From the NCBI GenBank assembly GCA_035252015.1, contig DATFDP010000115.1, positions 1 to 55,590 of the forward strand: a stretch of DNA of 55,590 nucleotides. The letters are read 5' to 3'. The position numbers were made by a program, and so were the translations under genes. Below, piece by piece: positions 40,846 through 49,368 of the stretch; positions within the stretch are counted from its first letter, which is position 1; each line of letters opens with the position of its first letter. The stretch comes from JAICWP01 sp035252015 (GTDB lineage Bacteria > Acidobacteriota > Terriglobia > Terriglobales > Acidobacteriaceae). The notes beneath the pieces are model-generated. The model had not been told where the DNA came from and made no database searches. It saw only the letters and a program-made list of their open reading frames with translations.

Positions 40846-41793
40846 CGCTTCCACCGCCGGCAACTCCTCTCCTGCCAGTTCGCCTCTTCCCCGCACCTTG
40901 GCGCTGGTTACCAGCACCACCGCCGCCACAATGATGATCGTTCCGGCCACGATGTAGCGGTTCACACTTTCGCGCAGCACCAGCCATCCCAGGAACACGG
41001 CAATCACCGGGTTTACGTACGCGTACGTGGAAACCTTGCTGGTAGGCGCGTGCTTGAGCAAGTAGATGTACGCGGTATAGCCCACCCACGACCCGAACAC
41101 CACCAGGTAGAGAATGGCTTCGATGCCGTGCGCCGTCCATACCACGCGCCGCGGCTCGCCCGTGGCCAGCGCGATCAGCAGGTTGACGATGCCCGCCGCG
41201 GTTATCTCCCATCCCCCGGCAACGAAGGGATCGCCGCCATGATCCCAGCGCCTGGAGAGCACGGAACCCACGGACCAACTCAGCGAGCCCAGCACCAGGC
41301 TCAGCGAAGCAATCAGCGGCATCAGCCCCAGCTTGCCTCCGCCGCTGAATTCCGGCCACACCAGCACCGCCACGCCCGCCACTCCCAGGCCAATCCCGGC
41401 CAGCCCCCGCGCCGGCACCCGGTCCCCGCGCAAGATCCAGCTATCCACCACCAGCATCCAGATAGGAATCACCGCCACGATCAGCGCCGCCAACCCGGTG
41501 GCCACGTATTGTTCCGCCCAGGCCAGCGTCAGGTTACCGCCGGTGAGCAGCAGCACGCCCACAATCGCGAACTTCACCAGGCTGGCGCGGGAAACCAGCA
41601 CCCGCCGCCCGCTTGCCGCGCAGTAAACCAGCATCAGCGGCCCGGCAATCAGAAATCGCGTGGCGCAGGTGAGCGCGGGCGGGATGTGCATCACCGCAAT
41701 GTCAATCGCCAGGTAGGTCGAGCCCCAGAACACGTACACCAATCCAAACGCCAGCGGAAGGGTGAAGCGGTTCTGTCGCTGCGCTTCGTTCAT
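40840..41793 (-). CDS. EamA/DMT-family transporter
   Basis: 317 residues, ten TM helices in two EamA repeats (FGLVYVFWGSTYLAIDIAV; LSLVLGSLSWSVGSVLSRRW). The conserved P-x-x-x-x-x-RF segment (PPALTCATRFLIAGP) and the C-terminal GWLVLRESVNRYIVAGTIII are present. Metabolite exporter of unknown substrate, inner membrane. I place the start at ATG 41793 (MNEAQRQNRF); a 25-residue upstream extension overlaps repeat DNA. Confidence 0.9.
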   Translation of the reverse strand: MNEAQRQNRFTLPLAFGLVYVFWGSTYLAIDIAVMHIPPALTCATRFLIAGPLMLVYCAASGRRVLVSRASLVKFAIVGVLLLTGGNLTLAWAEQYVATGLAALIVAVIPIWMLVVDSWILRGDRVPARGLAGIGLGVAGVAVLVWPEFSGGGKLGLMPLIASLSLVLGSLSWSVGSVLSRRWDHGGDPFVAGGWEITAAGIVNLLIALATGEPRRVVWTAHGIEAILYLVVFGSWVGYTAYIYLLKHAPTSKVSTYAYVNPVIAVFLGWLVLRESVNRYIVAGTIIIVAAVVLVTSAKVRGRGELAGEELPAVEAT

Positions 41794-41861
41794 GCGAGTA
41801 ATGGCAAAGATAACAGACGACGTCCGGACTGCGAATTTCGCCTCCGGACGAATACCTAACC

Positions 41862-41925
41862 ATGTCATTCTGAGCGAGCGCGAACCGAGCTTGCGAAGGT
41901 GAGCGCGACCGAAGAACCTATGCCT
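41862..41925. repeat. dispersed CATTCTGAGCGAGCG...GAAGAACCT repeat
   Basis: Another copy of the CATCCTGAG family, between EamA and the epimerase gene. Confidence 0.6.
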
Positions 41926-41968
41926 TCCGGCGCGAGCCCATAGATCCTTCCGTTAAGATCGTCCCATC

Positions 41969-42994
41969 ATGAACATTCTCCTCATCGGTGGCACCGGGTT
42001 CATCGGACTCCCCGTCGTGCGCGAACTCTCTCGACAGGGCCAGGACGTCGCCATCCTTCATCGCGGCAGCCGAACCATAGACCTTCCGAAGGGTGTGGAA
42101 ACAATTCTCGGCAACCGCAACACGCTTTCCCAGAACAGTGCCGTCCGCCGCTTCGCCCCCGAAATTGTCATTGACATGATCCTCAGCTCCGCTCCTCAGG
42201 CCCAGGCGCTGATGGACACGTTTCGCGGCGTCGCCAAACGGGTACTGGCCATCAGCAGCATGGATGTTTATCGTGCCATGGGCCTGGTGCACGGCACCGA
42301 ATCTGGCCCCCTCCAGCCCTTGCCCCTGACCGAAACTTCCGAGTTGCGCAGCACTCCCCATCCCTATTCGCCGGAATCGCTGAAGATGATGAGGAAAATC
42401 TTCGACTGGGCCGACGACGCCTACGACAAAATCCCCGTGGAGCGCGTCGTCTTATCTGATCCGCAGCTGCCGGGGACCGTCCTGCGTCTGCCTGCCGTCC
42501 ACGGTCCCGGCGACCCCCTGCACCGCTTCTTTCCCTATCTGAAGCGCATGGACGACCGCCGCCCCAAAATCATTTTCTGGGACGAACTCGCCGCCTGGCG
42601 CTGGTCGCGCGGCTACGTGGAAAATGTGGCTGCGGCAATAGCCCTCGCGGCCACGTCGGAAGCGGCTTCCGGCCAGATTTACAACGTCTGTGAAGAGCCG
42701 GCGCTCTCCGAGTTGGAGTGGGCAAACCAAATCGCCTCCGTGGTTAGCTGGAAGGGCGATTTTGTCCTCTTGCCGCGGGAACGAACTCCCCAACACCTGC
42801 TCCTCCTCCGCCGCGCCGACCAGCACTGGGTCGCCAGCAGCCAGAAGATCCGCAAGCAGCTTGGTTTCCGTGACCCTGTGCCCCTGGACCGAGCGGTCCA
42901 GCTCACCGTGGAATGGGAGCGCGACCATCCCCCGCAAATTGATCCCCGCCAATTCGACTACGCCGCCGAAGACGCCGCCCTCGCTACCCTGTAG
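41969..42994 (+). CDS. NAD-dependent epimerase/dehydratase
   Basis: 341-residue extended SDR-like protein with nucleotide motif GGTGFIGLPVV at residues 7-17, AISSMDVYRAMG (strand with catalytic Ser region), VLRLPAVHGPGDPLHRFFPY and YVENVAAAIALA. The Tyr-x-x-x-Lys pair is not obvious, so activity is uncertain. ATG 41969; no Shine-Dalgarno is clear. Sugar-nucleotide or isoflavone-reductase-like roles both possible. Confidence 0.85.
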   Translation: MNILLIGGTGFIGLPVVRELSRQGQDVAILHRGSRTIDLPKGVETILGNRNTLSQNSAVRRFAPEIVIDMILSSAPQAQALMDTFRGVAKRVLAISSMDVYRAMGLVHGTESGPLQPLPLTETSELRSTPHPYSPESLKMMRKIFDWADDAYDKIPVERVVLSDPQLPGTVLRLPAVHGPGDPLHRFFPYLKRMDDRRPKIIFWDELAAWRWSRGYVENVAAAIALAATSEAASGQIYNVCEEPALSELEWANQIASVVSWKGDFVLLPRERTPQHLLLLRRADQHWVASSQKIRKQLGFRDPVPLDRAVQLTVEWERDHPPQIDPRQFDYAAEDAALATL

Positions 42995-43142
42995 CGCCGG
43001 CGCCCGTCGGCTGTCCTCTCGCCGCCACCAGCACACTCTCTGGCAGGCTCGGCATGTGCGCTCAGCTTAGTTCTTCGAGGACTCGAAACATGAAACCCGG
43101 AACTGGTAACTAGGTACTGAATACCTGGTCCCTGTCCCTTCG
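42993..43142. repeat. GCGCCGGCGCCCGTCGGC element and ACTAGGTACTGAATACC repeats
   Basis: A degenerate GCCGGC palindrome lies at the epimerase stop, followed by GGTAACTAGGTACTGAATAC-type units (43100-43130), similar to 3547-3574. Confidence 0.5.
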
Positions 43143-43169
43143 CTACTGCCGCCCTATTGCCCTCAACGT

Positions 43170-43175
43170 TATAAT
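43170..43175 (+). promoter_or_regulatory. perfect -10 hexamer TATAAT
   Basis: TATAAT stands 10 bp before the ATG of a small frame at 43185 and 236 bp before the aminotransferase start. No good -35 element was found 16-18 bp upstream. Confidence 0.35.
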
Positions 43176-43184
43176 GGAAGGGAC

Positions 43185-43322
43185 ATGAACCGCCGCCGCC
43201 ATCACGGCATGAGCTCCCTTCCGGCGCCTCCCTGCCGGCTGCGGTGGAATCTGGCTTTCCCGCGGGTAGCCTTGCTGCACGTGCCTTCCCGCACCCGTCC
43301 CAATCTCTTCGGCGGCGACTAA
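43185..43322 (+). CDS. possible 45-residue small protein or leader
   Basis: ATG 43185 is preceded by GGAAGGG at 3-4 nt and runs to TAA 43320-43322 (MNRRRHHGMSSLPAPP..., Arg/His/Pro-rich). It sits between a TATAAT and the aminotransferase gene. No family recognised; coding status unproven. Confidence 0.3.
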   Translation: MNRRRHHGMSSLPAPPCRLRWNLAFPRVALLHVPSRTRPNLFGGD

Positions 43323-43410
43323 GTCATCCTCCTCATGCACGCCCTGCTCCGGAGCACCGGAGCGCATGACCACGCACGTTCACGTGCCCACACTTTCCTT
43401 GGAGGATGCC

Positions 43411-44802
43411 ATGTCAACCAAAACTGCAGCACCCGTGGCCGGAGGCCGCGTCAAAACCGAGGTTCCCGGACCCAACGCCCGCCGCATTGTAGCGGACGAC
43501 AATAAGTGGATTTCGCCGTCCTACACCCGCTCCTACCCCATGGTCGCAAAGCGCGGCCGCGGAGTGGTGGTCGAGGACGTGGACGGCAACGAGTTCCTCG
43601 ACTTCTCTGCCGGCATCGCCGTGGTCTCCACCGGCCACTGCCATCCCGAAGTGGTAGCTGCCATCCAGAAGCAGGCGGCTGAGCTCATCCACATGTCGGG
43701 AACCGATTTCTACTACGAAAACATGATCACCCTGGCTGAGCGTTTGTCGAAGATTGCGCCTATGCGCGGCCCGCACAAGGTGTACTACGGCAACTCCGGC
43801 ACCGAAGCTATCGAATGCGCCATCAAGCTCTCCCGCTACCACACCCAGCGGCAGAACATCATCGCGTTCTTTGGGGCTTTCCATGGCCGCACAATGGGCT
43901 CGCTGGCCCTCACCGCCTCCAAGCCGCAGCAGAAGCGCCGTTTCGCCCCGCTTATGCCCGGCGTCACGCACATCCCATACCCGAACGTTTACCGCCGCCC
44001 CAAAGGCACGGACGCGAAGCAATATGCCATTGATTGCGCCCGCTTTATCGAGGAGAAGCTGTTCAAGACCACGCTGCCTCCCGAAGAAGTGGCCGCCATT
44101 TTCGTCGAACCCATTCAGGGCGAAGGCGGCTATGTGGTCGCCCCGCCCGAGTTCCTGGGCGAACTGCGCCGCATCTGCGACGAAAACGGCATTCTGCTGG
44201 TGGCCGATGAAGTCCAGTCCGGCGTGGGCCGCACCGGCAAGTGGTGGGCCATCGAGCACGCTGGCGTAGAGCCCGACATCGTCTGCATCGCCAAGGGCAT
44301 CGCTTCCGGCATGCCTTTGGGCGTGACCATCAGCAAAGCCGGGATCATGGATTGGGTTCCTGGCTCGCATGCTTCCACCTTCGGCGGCAATCCTGTTTGC
44401 ATCGCCGCTGCTCTGGCCACACTCGACGTCATCGAACGCGAGGCCATGGAGAATGCCGTTGAGATGGGCCGCCACATCATGCAGCGCCTCAGCAATTGGC
44501 CGCAGAAACATAACATGGTGGGCGACGTACGCGGCCAGGGGCTGATGATCGGCGTGGAAATCGTAAAGGACCACGAGAGCAAAACTCCCGCCGGCCCGGA
44601 GCGCGATCGCATCGTGGAGCTCGCCTTCCAGCACGGCATCCTGTTCCTCGGCGCCGGACCCAATTCCATCCGAATTGCGCCGCCGCTCGTGGTCACGCGG
44701 CAGCAGGCCGATGAAGCCCTCGACGTCCTCGAAGAATGCATCGAACTCGTCAGCGGCAAATCGCACAAGGCCACCGGCCCGGGTAAGCCGCAGGGTGCTT
44801 AA
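43411..44802 (+). CDS. class-III aminotransferase (acetylornithine/4-aminobutyrate type)
   Basis: 463 residues, PLP-dependent. Motifs: DVDGNEFLDFSAGIAV, YGNSGTEAIECAIKLSRYHT (phosphate-binding Gly-Thr), FGAFHGRTMGSLA, LLVADEVQSGVGRTGKWWA (PLP Asp) and IAKGIASGMPLG (PLP lysine). Resembles GabT-like enzymes more than ArgD by length, but substrate cannot be fixed. Start ATG 43411 with GGAGG 5 nt upstream. Followed by an intrinsic terminator. Confidence 0.93.
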   Translation: MSTKTAAPVAGGRVKTEVPGPNARRIVADDNKWISPSYTRSYPMVAKRGRGVVVEDVDGNEFLDFSAGIAVVSTGHCHPEVVAAIQKQAAELIHMSGTDFYYENMITLAERLSKIAPMRGPHKVYYGNSGTEAIECAIKLSRYHTQRQNIIAFFGAFHGRTMGSLALTASKPQQKRRFAPLMPGVTHIPYPNVYRRPKGTDAKQYAIDCARFIEEKLFKTTLPPEEVAAIFVEPIQGEGGYVVAPPEFLGELRRICDENGILLVADEVQSGVGRTGKWWAIEHAGVEPDIVCIAKGIASGMPLGVTISKAGIMDWVPGSHASTFGGNPVCIAAALATLDVIEREAMENAVEMGRHIMQRLSNWPQKHNMVGDVRGQGLMIGVEIVKDHESKTPAGPERDRIVELAFQHGILFLGAGPNSIRIAPPLVVTRQQADEALDVLEECIELVSGKSHKATGPGKPQGA

Positions 44803-44837
44803 CCTGCCTTAACAATTCCTGGCGCTGATCTAAGCGA

Positions 44838-44869
44838 AGAGCCGTAGGCTGCTACGGCTCTTTCTTTTT
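44838..44869 (+). terminator. intrinsic terminator after the aminotransferase
   Basis: AGAGCCGTAG (44838-44847), loop GCTG, CTACGGCTCT (44852-44861), then TTCTTTTT. Ten-pair stem. Confidence 0.95.
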
Positions 44870-44994
44870 CACGGCGGTAATTTTTTCCGGCAAAATTTCC
44901 CTACTACACCCGCAATTCTTTCCACGCATGCAGCTAAGTGGTTGAATTCCAAGCGCCGGCTGGAGTGGCAGTCTCTTTGCAGCGTGATTTCTCC

Positions 44995-45372
44995 ATGGCG
45001 AACCAGTCCAGCAACACTGCCAACGCCAGAAACAAAGCCAAGGTTCTTTCTGTGTGCAATGACGGTTCCGTCCTGCGCACGCGTGGTATGGTGTTGCAGA
45101 ATGCCGGCTACAAGGTTTGTTCGGCCCAGGATTACGGCCAAGCCGTTAATAAGTGCGCCGCCGGCCGCTTTGACATTGCCGTCCTCAGCGCCTCGCTGCC
45201 TTACGATGACCGCATCGCGTTGGCTGCGGAAGTGAAAAAACGCTGGCCTGCCACTCACGTCGTGATGTATTGCGGGATTCATGAAATGCCCGCTCATGCC
45301 GATGCTGTGATTGATCCCTTCGATGGCCCCGGCGCCCTTCTCTTCGCCATCGAATCCACCCTCGACGAATAA
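44995..45372 (+). CDS. pseudo-receiver (CheY-like) protein without phospho-acceptor Asp
   Basis: 125 residues, one receiver-like domain after a Ser/Asn/Ala-rich N-terminus. The strand that normally ends in the phosphorylated Asp reads FDIAVLSASLP, with Ser in its place; the KP motif is replaced by DPF. The N-terminal acidic pair is reduced to one Asp (CNDGS). Probably a phosphorylation-independent adaptor. Start ATG 44995 preferred; GTG 44938 is the alternative. No kinase is adjacent. Confidence 0.75.
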   Translation: MANQSSNTANARNKAKVLSVCNDGSVLRTRGMVLQNAGYKVCSAQDYGQAVNKCAAGRFDIAVLSASLPYDDRIALAAEVKKRWPATHVVMYCGIHEMPAHADAVIDPFDGPGALLFAIESTLDE

Positions 45373-45540
45373 CACACTTTGTAACGCCAGCGCCGTCCTG
45401 CTGATGCTCACGTGGGCACAGGCGTGCAGGGGGGGCGCAGCCCGCTTCCGACGTCCGTCAACGCCAGCTCGCGTCAAATAACGCCAACTGCCACGCTCTC
45501 CGCCGCTTCCCTCCCCTACTCGTGTTTTTAATGACAGCTG
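45373..45540. repeat. GC-rich dispersed repeats between receiver and yraN
   Basis: Variants of AACGCCAGCGCCGTCCTGC, GTGGGCACAGGCGTGCAGGG and ACGCCAGCTCGCGTC. No gene supported. Confidence 0.5.
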
Positions 45541-45543
45541 CCC

Positions 45544-45571
45544 TTTGCAGACGCTAAACTCGCTATATATC
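45544..45571 (+). promoter_or_regulatory. possible promoter for yraN-galT
   Basis: TTTGCA (45544-45549), 16 bp, TATATC (45566-45571), 17 bp before the yraN ATG. Moderate sigma70-type match. Confidence 0.35.
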
Positions 45572-45587
45572 TCCTGGGGATGTTTGT

Positions 45588-46034
45588 ATGTCTGGCCGCG
45601 TCACCCGGTTTACGCTGCGGCTGTTGGATCGTCTCGCCCGGTTGCTGCTGAAGCCTCCGGATGTCGCCCCGCATCGGACCGTCGGCGCCTGCGGCGAGGA
45701 AGATGCCTACTTTTACCTGCGCCGCCTCGGCTACGTCATGGTGGCGCGTAACTGGCGCTCGCCACGCCGTCACGGCGAAATTGACCTGGTCGGCTGGGAT
45801 GGCAACGTGCTCTGTTTTGTGGAAGTGAAATCTCGCACCACGCGCGACGTTAAGCCCGCCGAAGCCGCGGTTGATGCCCAAAAACAGAATGAGTTGGGCG
45901 GCATGGCCCGAGAATACCTGCGGCACATCGCCGGTTCGCCTTGTTGGCGTTTTGACGTACTCAGCCTCTATTACGACCGGCCCGGTTTGCCTCCGCAAAT
46001 CACCTTATTTAAAAATGCGTTCTCAGTATCGTAG
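45588..46034 (+). CDS. yraN: UPF0102/YraN-family endonuclease-like protein
   Basis: 148 residues with the restriction-endonuclease-like fold: GACGEEDAYFYLRRLGY, then RRHGEIDLVGWDG and VLCFVEVKSRT give the PD-ExK type Glu-Asp-ExK set. A 25-residue extra N-terminus precedes the family core. ATG 45588 with GGGGA upstream. galT follows 33 bp later, likely co-transcribed. Biological role unknown. Confidence 0.9.
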   Translation: MSGRVTRFTLRLLDRLARLLLKPPDVAPHRTVGACGEEDAYFYLRRLGYVMVARNWRSPRRHGEIDLVGWDGNVLCFVEVKSRTTRDVKPAEAAVDAQKQNELGGMAREYLRHIAGSPCWRFDVLSLYYDRPGLPPQITLFKNAFSVS

Positions 46035-46067
46035 AATCAAGGTTTTGGGAAAGGATAAATACATAAA

Positions 46068-47123
46068 TTGCCTGAGTTAAGAAAAGACCCAGTTGTTGGC
46101 CGGTGGGTTATCATCTCCACCGACCGCGCCAAGCGTCCTACCGACTTCGCCCGTGAGCAGGTGAAAATCAAGGGCGGCTTCTGCCCCTTCTGCTACGGCA
46201 ACGAAGACAAGACTCCGCCTGAAATCCAGGCCTATCGCCCCAGCCAGAACGGCGGGTCGCCGCCTCAGCGCGACAGCTCCGGCTGGACCGTGCGCGTGGT
46301 GCCCAACAAGTTTCCCGCTCTCGGCATTGAGGGTAACCTCAACCGCCAAGCCGAGGGCATGTTCGACAAGATGAATGGCATCGGCGCGCATGAGGTCATT
46401 ATCGAAACCCCCGACCATAATTCCACCCTGGCGACCCTCCCCGCCAAGCGCGTGGAGGACGTGCTCTGGACCTTCCGCGACCGCATTCTCGACCTGAAGA
46501 AGGACCGCCGCTTCAAATACATCCTCATCTTCAAGAACCACGGCGAGCCCGCCGGCGCCTCCCTGGAGCACGCCCACTCGCAGCTCATTGCTCTGCCCAT
46601 TTTGCCGCGCCAAGTCATCGAGGAACTGGAGGGCGCCAAGCAGTACTACATTTTCAAGGAGCGTTGCGTTTTCTGTGATGTCATCCGGCAGGAAATGGAG
46701 AGCGGCGGCCGCGTAGTCAGCGAGAATCAAGACTTCCTGACCCTCGCACCCTACGCCCCGCGTTTTCCTTTTGAAACATGGATTCTGCCCAAGAGCCACG
46801 AATCCGCCTTCGAGAACTCCTCTTCCAGCCTGTATGAAAACCTGGCCAAGGCGCTCAAGCTCTTGCTGCAAAAGGCCGACCGCGTGCTCGATAATCCGCC
46901 TTACAATCTGGTGATCCACACCTCGCCCGTGCAGGACCCCACCAACGATCATTACCACTGGCACATTGAGTTCATGCCCAAGCTGACCAAGACCGCCGGC
47001 TTCGAATGGGGAACTGGTTTCTACATCAACCCCACGCCGCCGGAGGAAGCCGCCAAATTCCTTCGCGAGGCCAGCGTGGAAACTCCCGAGCCTGCGGTAG
47101 CTGTGCCCGTGGGCAGCCGCTAA
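46068..47123 (+). CDS. galT: galactose-1-phosphate uridylyltransferase
   Basis: 351 residues of the Leloir pathway enzyme (HIT superfamily). Zinc cysteines in FCPFC, the core VPNKFPAL and FKNHGEPAGASLEHAHSQLI with the H-x-H-x-Q nucleophile motif, second half CVFCDVI, and YHWHIEFMP at the C-terminal HIT half. Start TTG 46068 is the only reasonable one (PELRKDPVVGRW follows); AAAGGA lies about 12 nt upstream. No other gal gene nearby. Confidence 0.92.
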   Translation: MPELRKDPVVGRWVIISTDRAKRPTDFAREQVKIKGGFCPFCYGNEDKTPPEIQAYRPSQNGGSPPQRDSSGWTVRVVPNKFPALGIEGNLNRQAEGMFDKMNGIGAHEVIIETPDHNSTLATLPAKRVEDVLWTFRDRILDLKKDRRFKYILIFKNHGEPAGASLEHAHSQLIALPILPRQVIEELEGAKQYYIFKERCVFCDVIRQEMESGGRVVSENQDFLTLAPYAPRFPFETWILPKSHESAFENSSSSLYENLAKALKLLLQKADRVLDNPPYNLVIHTSPVQDPTNDHYHWHIEFMPKLTKTAGFEWGTGFYINPTPPEEAAKFLREASVETPEPAVAVPVGSR

Positions 47124-47444
47124 AAATTCGCGACACCCTCAGCACTTCATCCTGAGCGGAGCGGGCTGATTCGCTTGCGAATCAGCCTGCACAGTCAAAG
47201 AGCCTGCCCTTAGCCTGGCGAAGGGACCCCGCGTCATCCAACTACGAGCGCCGTTCGCGGGGAGCCCTCTCAGCAAACCCAGGGGGTGAGCACCAGCACA
47301 GGAGCGCGCCGTGGACCTGCTTATGGTGCAATCAATTTTAGGATTGTGCTACTGAGCGCTGCGAAGGACCTGCTTTTTACTTGCCGCGCCGGTTCTCCAA
47401 TTACCAATTTACCCAATTACAAATTGCTCAATTACTCCATCTGC
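47124..47444. repeat. repeat-filled gap after galT
   Basis: CATCCTGAGCGGAGCGGGCTG with the hairpin core GATTCGCTTGCGAATC (about 47169-47184), GCCTGGCGAAGGGACC, a second GCGCTGCGAAGGACCTGCTT fragment (47353-47375), and AATTACC/AATTTACCC units (47398-47440). No gene supported. Confidence 0.65.
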
Positions 47445-47597
47445 TTACACCGCGCTTCTTCTGCCCAGCACCAGCTGAATAATGAGCACAATGACGGCCA
47501 GTACCAGCAGCAGGTGCAGCCACGCGCCAATGGTGTACGTGCCGATCAGTCCGAGCAGCCACAAAACCAGCAATATGAAAAAGATCAACCACAACAT
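47445..47597 (-). CDS. lmo0937-family 50-residue membrane protein, copy 1
   Basis: MLWLIFFILLVLWLLGLIGT then YTIGAWLHLLLVLAVIVLII and a basic LGRRSAV end: two short TM helices, the layout of the lmo0937/DUF5670 family. Start ATG 47597, stop TAA. Same length and about half-identical to copy 2, which lies 98 bp upstream on the same strand. Function unknown. Confidence 0.8.
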   Translation of the reverse strand: MLWLIFFILLVLWLLGLIGTYTIGAWLHLLLVLAVIVLIIQLVLGRRSAV

Positions 47598-47694
47598 ATG
47601 AACACGTGCCCCCAGGGCACGCCCTCCTGAAAAATTGCACCCGCCGCGCTGCTCTTCGCGGCGGGGCTGGTTGTTATCGCAACCTCTGGTCCTA

Positions 47695-47847
47695 TCACAC
47701 CACAGGCCGGCGACCGGTCACCAACTGCAGAATCAGCACGATCACGGCGGCCACCAGCAATAACCAGACAAACGCCCCGATCTGGTAGGTGCCGACCAGG
47801 CCCAGGATCCAGGCGATCAGCAGAATTACAAACAGGGTCCAAAGCAT
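47695..47847 (-). CDS. lmo0937-family 50-residue membrane protein, copy 2
   Basis: MLWTLFVILLIAWILGLVGT then YQIGAFVWLLLVAAVIVLIL and TGRRPVV. Strong Shine-Dalgarno GGAGG 5 nt before ATG 47847. Tandem paralogue of copy 1; conserved are MLW, LGLxGTY, IGA, VIVLIxQLV and GRR. Probably inner-membrane stress-type protein; not demonstrated. Confidence 0.85.
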   Translation of the reverse strand: MLWTLFVILLIAWILGLVGTYQIGAFVWLLLVAAVIVLILQLVTGRRPVV

Positions 47848-47992
47848 CTTCACCTCCGAAGTGCCGCAGCACTCCTATGTCTGGTGCAGGTTCGGGTCCG
47901 GAGGTTGTAAGCGTAAGCTCGACTGAGCAGAAGGGATCAAATCCGGCAATTTTTTTGACAGGCAACCCGGCGCTGTTCTGGCTCCGCGCTCA

Positions 47993-48880
47993 TTAAGCGC
48001 CTACTACCGCTTGCGCTATGCGGTTTTTCCCGTTGCGCTTAGCCGTATACATCAGCTCGTCGGCGCTTTGAATCATTTCGTCCAGCGATTCCGGCTCGGC
48101 CACGAAGGTCGCGGCACCGATGCTGAAGGTCACCGGCCAGGCGTTCTGCTTCACCAGGTCCACCAGCACGCGCTGCAGCTTGTAGAGCACGAACTGGCCC
48201 GCCTCGGCGCCGGTTTCGGGCAGTAAAATAGCGAACTCATCGCCTCCCACCCGGGCCACGAAATCGGTGGCCCGCAGGTTTCGTTTGATGGAGCGCGCAA
48301 CCCACACCAGCAGCACGTCACCCGTCTGATGGCCGAAACGGTCATTCACCACCTTGAAATTGTCTATATCCAGGTAAGCCAGGGTAAGGGGATGCTTGTA
48401 ACGGCGCACGCGGTGCTTCTCCATCTCGGCTACCTGGCGAAAAGCGCGCCCATTGGGCACTCCCGTCAAGAAGTCCACTCGCGAGAGCTCTTGCTCCTGC
48501 TGGTAGGCGGCCTTCAGGCGCGAAAGTATCAGCGCCGTAATCAGGAAAAAACCAAACAGCACCACAGCGTTCCAGTAGCGCACCATCACGTTAGAGCTTC
48601 CCGTCGCCACCAGGTCGGCGCGCAACCAAACGCTGGCGGAAATTATGGACGCCAGAATTCCCTCCATCGTACCCACGTACCAGCTCAGCAGCGCCACCGG
48701 TGCCAGGTAAAAAATCGAAAACGAAATGCTGCCCCCGGTGAGGTGAGTCAGGTAGCTGGGCACGGCAATGAGCACCGCCGCAATCGCCAACAACTCCAGC
48801 TTCGAACGCCGCTGCAGAAATGTGTCCATTCGTTGCGCGCCTGTATGGTTGGATGACTGCGCCTGGCTCGGCGGGTTCAA
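47993..48880 (-). CDS. membrane-bound diguanylate cyclase (GGDEF)
   Basis: 295 residues: four to five TM helices in the first 130 residues (sensor region of unknown ligand), a short coiled-coil linker, then a GGDEF domain (YLDIDNFKVVNDRFGHQTGD, RVGGDEFAILLP). The active site is intact, and RATD five residues before GGDEF is a proper I-site for c-di-GMP feedback. Start ATG 48880, with ATG 48829 as alternative. Monocistronic. Confidence 0.94.
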   Translation of the reverse strand: MNPPSQAQSSNHTGAQRMDTFLQRRSKLELLAIAAVLIAVPSYLTHLTGGSISFSIFYLAPVALLSWYVGTMEGILASIISASVWLRADLVATGSSNVMVRYWNAVVLFGFFLITALILSRLKAAYQQEQELSRVDFLTGVPNGRAFRQVAEMEKHRVRRYKHPLTLAYLDIDNFKVVNDRFGHQTGDVLLVWVARSIKRNLRATDFVARVGGDEFAILLPETGAEAGQFVLYKLQRVLVDLVKQNAWPVTFSIGAATFVAEPESLDEMIQSADELMYTAKRNGKNRIAQAVVGA

Positions 48881-49368
48881 GGCTGCATTCCCTTAGAAGG
48901 CTGCATCCCTGCTTTGAAGTGACATCTGGGCCGGCCCGCCTGCACCAGAAACCCTGCTTATAGTAGCGTGCGCCGCCGCCGATGGCGATTACCCAGCGGG
49001 CGCAAATGTGGTTACGGAAGTACTAACCCAGTGCACTATGAGTCTTGGAGCGATTTCCCCCGCTCAGTACTGTCATCCTGAGCGGAGCAGGATGATTCGC
49101 TTGCGAATCATGCAGCGGAGCAGGATGATTCGCTTGCGAATCTTGCTGCGGAGTCGAAGGACCCCTGCGCTCGCTTAATCCCCCGTTACCGCTTGAAGGA
49201 ATTCTCTGACGAAAAGCATAACCCTTGTCATCCTGAGAAAGCACCAGCCGCGCTTGCGCGGTGAGTGCGACGAAGGACCTGCTTTTTATTGGTGTTGCGG
49301 CTGAAGCCGCTTCTTTTCACAGAGGGTTTGTCCAGGGGCCCGGTAAGCTAGCCAGTCTAGCCAGCCAC
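48881..49368. repeat. 488-bp repeat region with duplicated GATTCGC hairpins
   Basis: 49071-49172 carries two near-identical 33-bp units, each with AGCGGAGCAGGATGATTCGC and the palindrome GATTCGCTTGCGAATC, and ends GTCGAAGGACCCC. A further family copy spans 49226-49290 (CATCCTGAGAAAGCACC ... GAAGGACCTGC). 48881-49070 shows nothing recognisable. Confidence 0.75.

Noticed and set aside
43414..44766. 450-codon minus-strand open frame
   Set aside because: Antisense shadow of the class-III aminotransferase.
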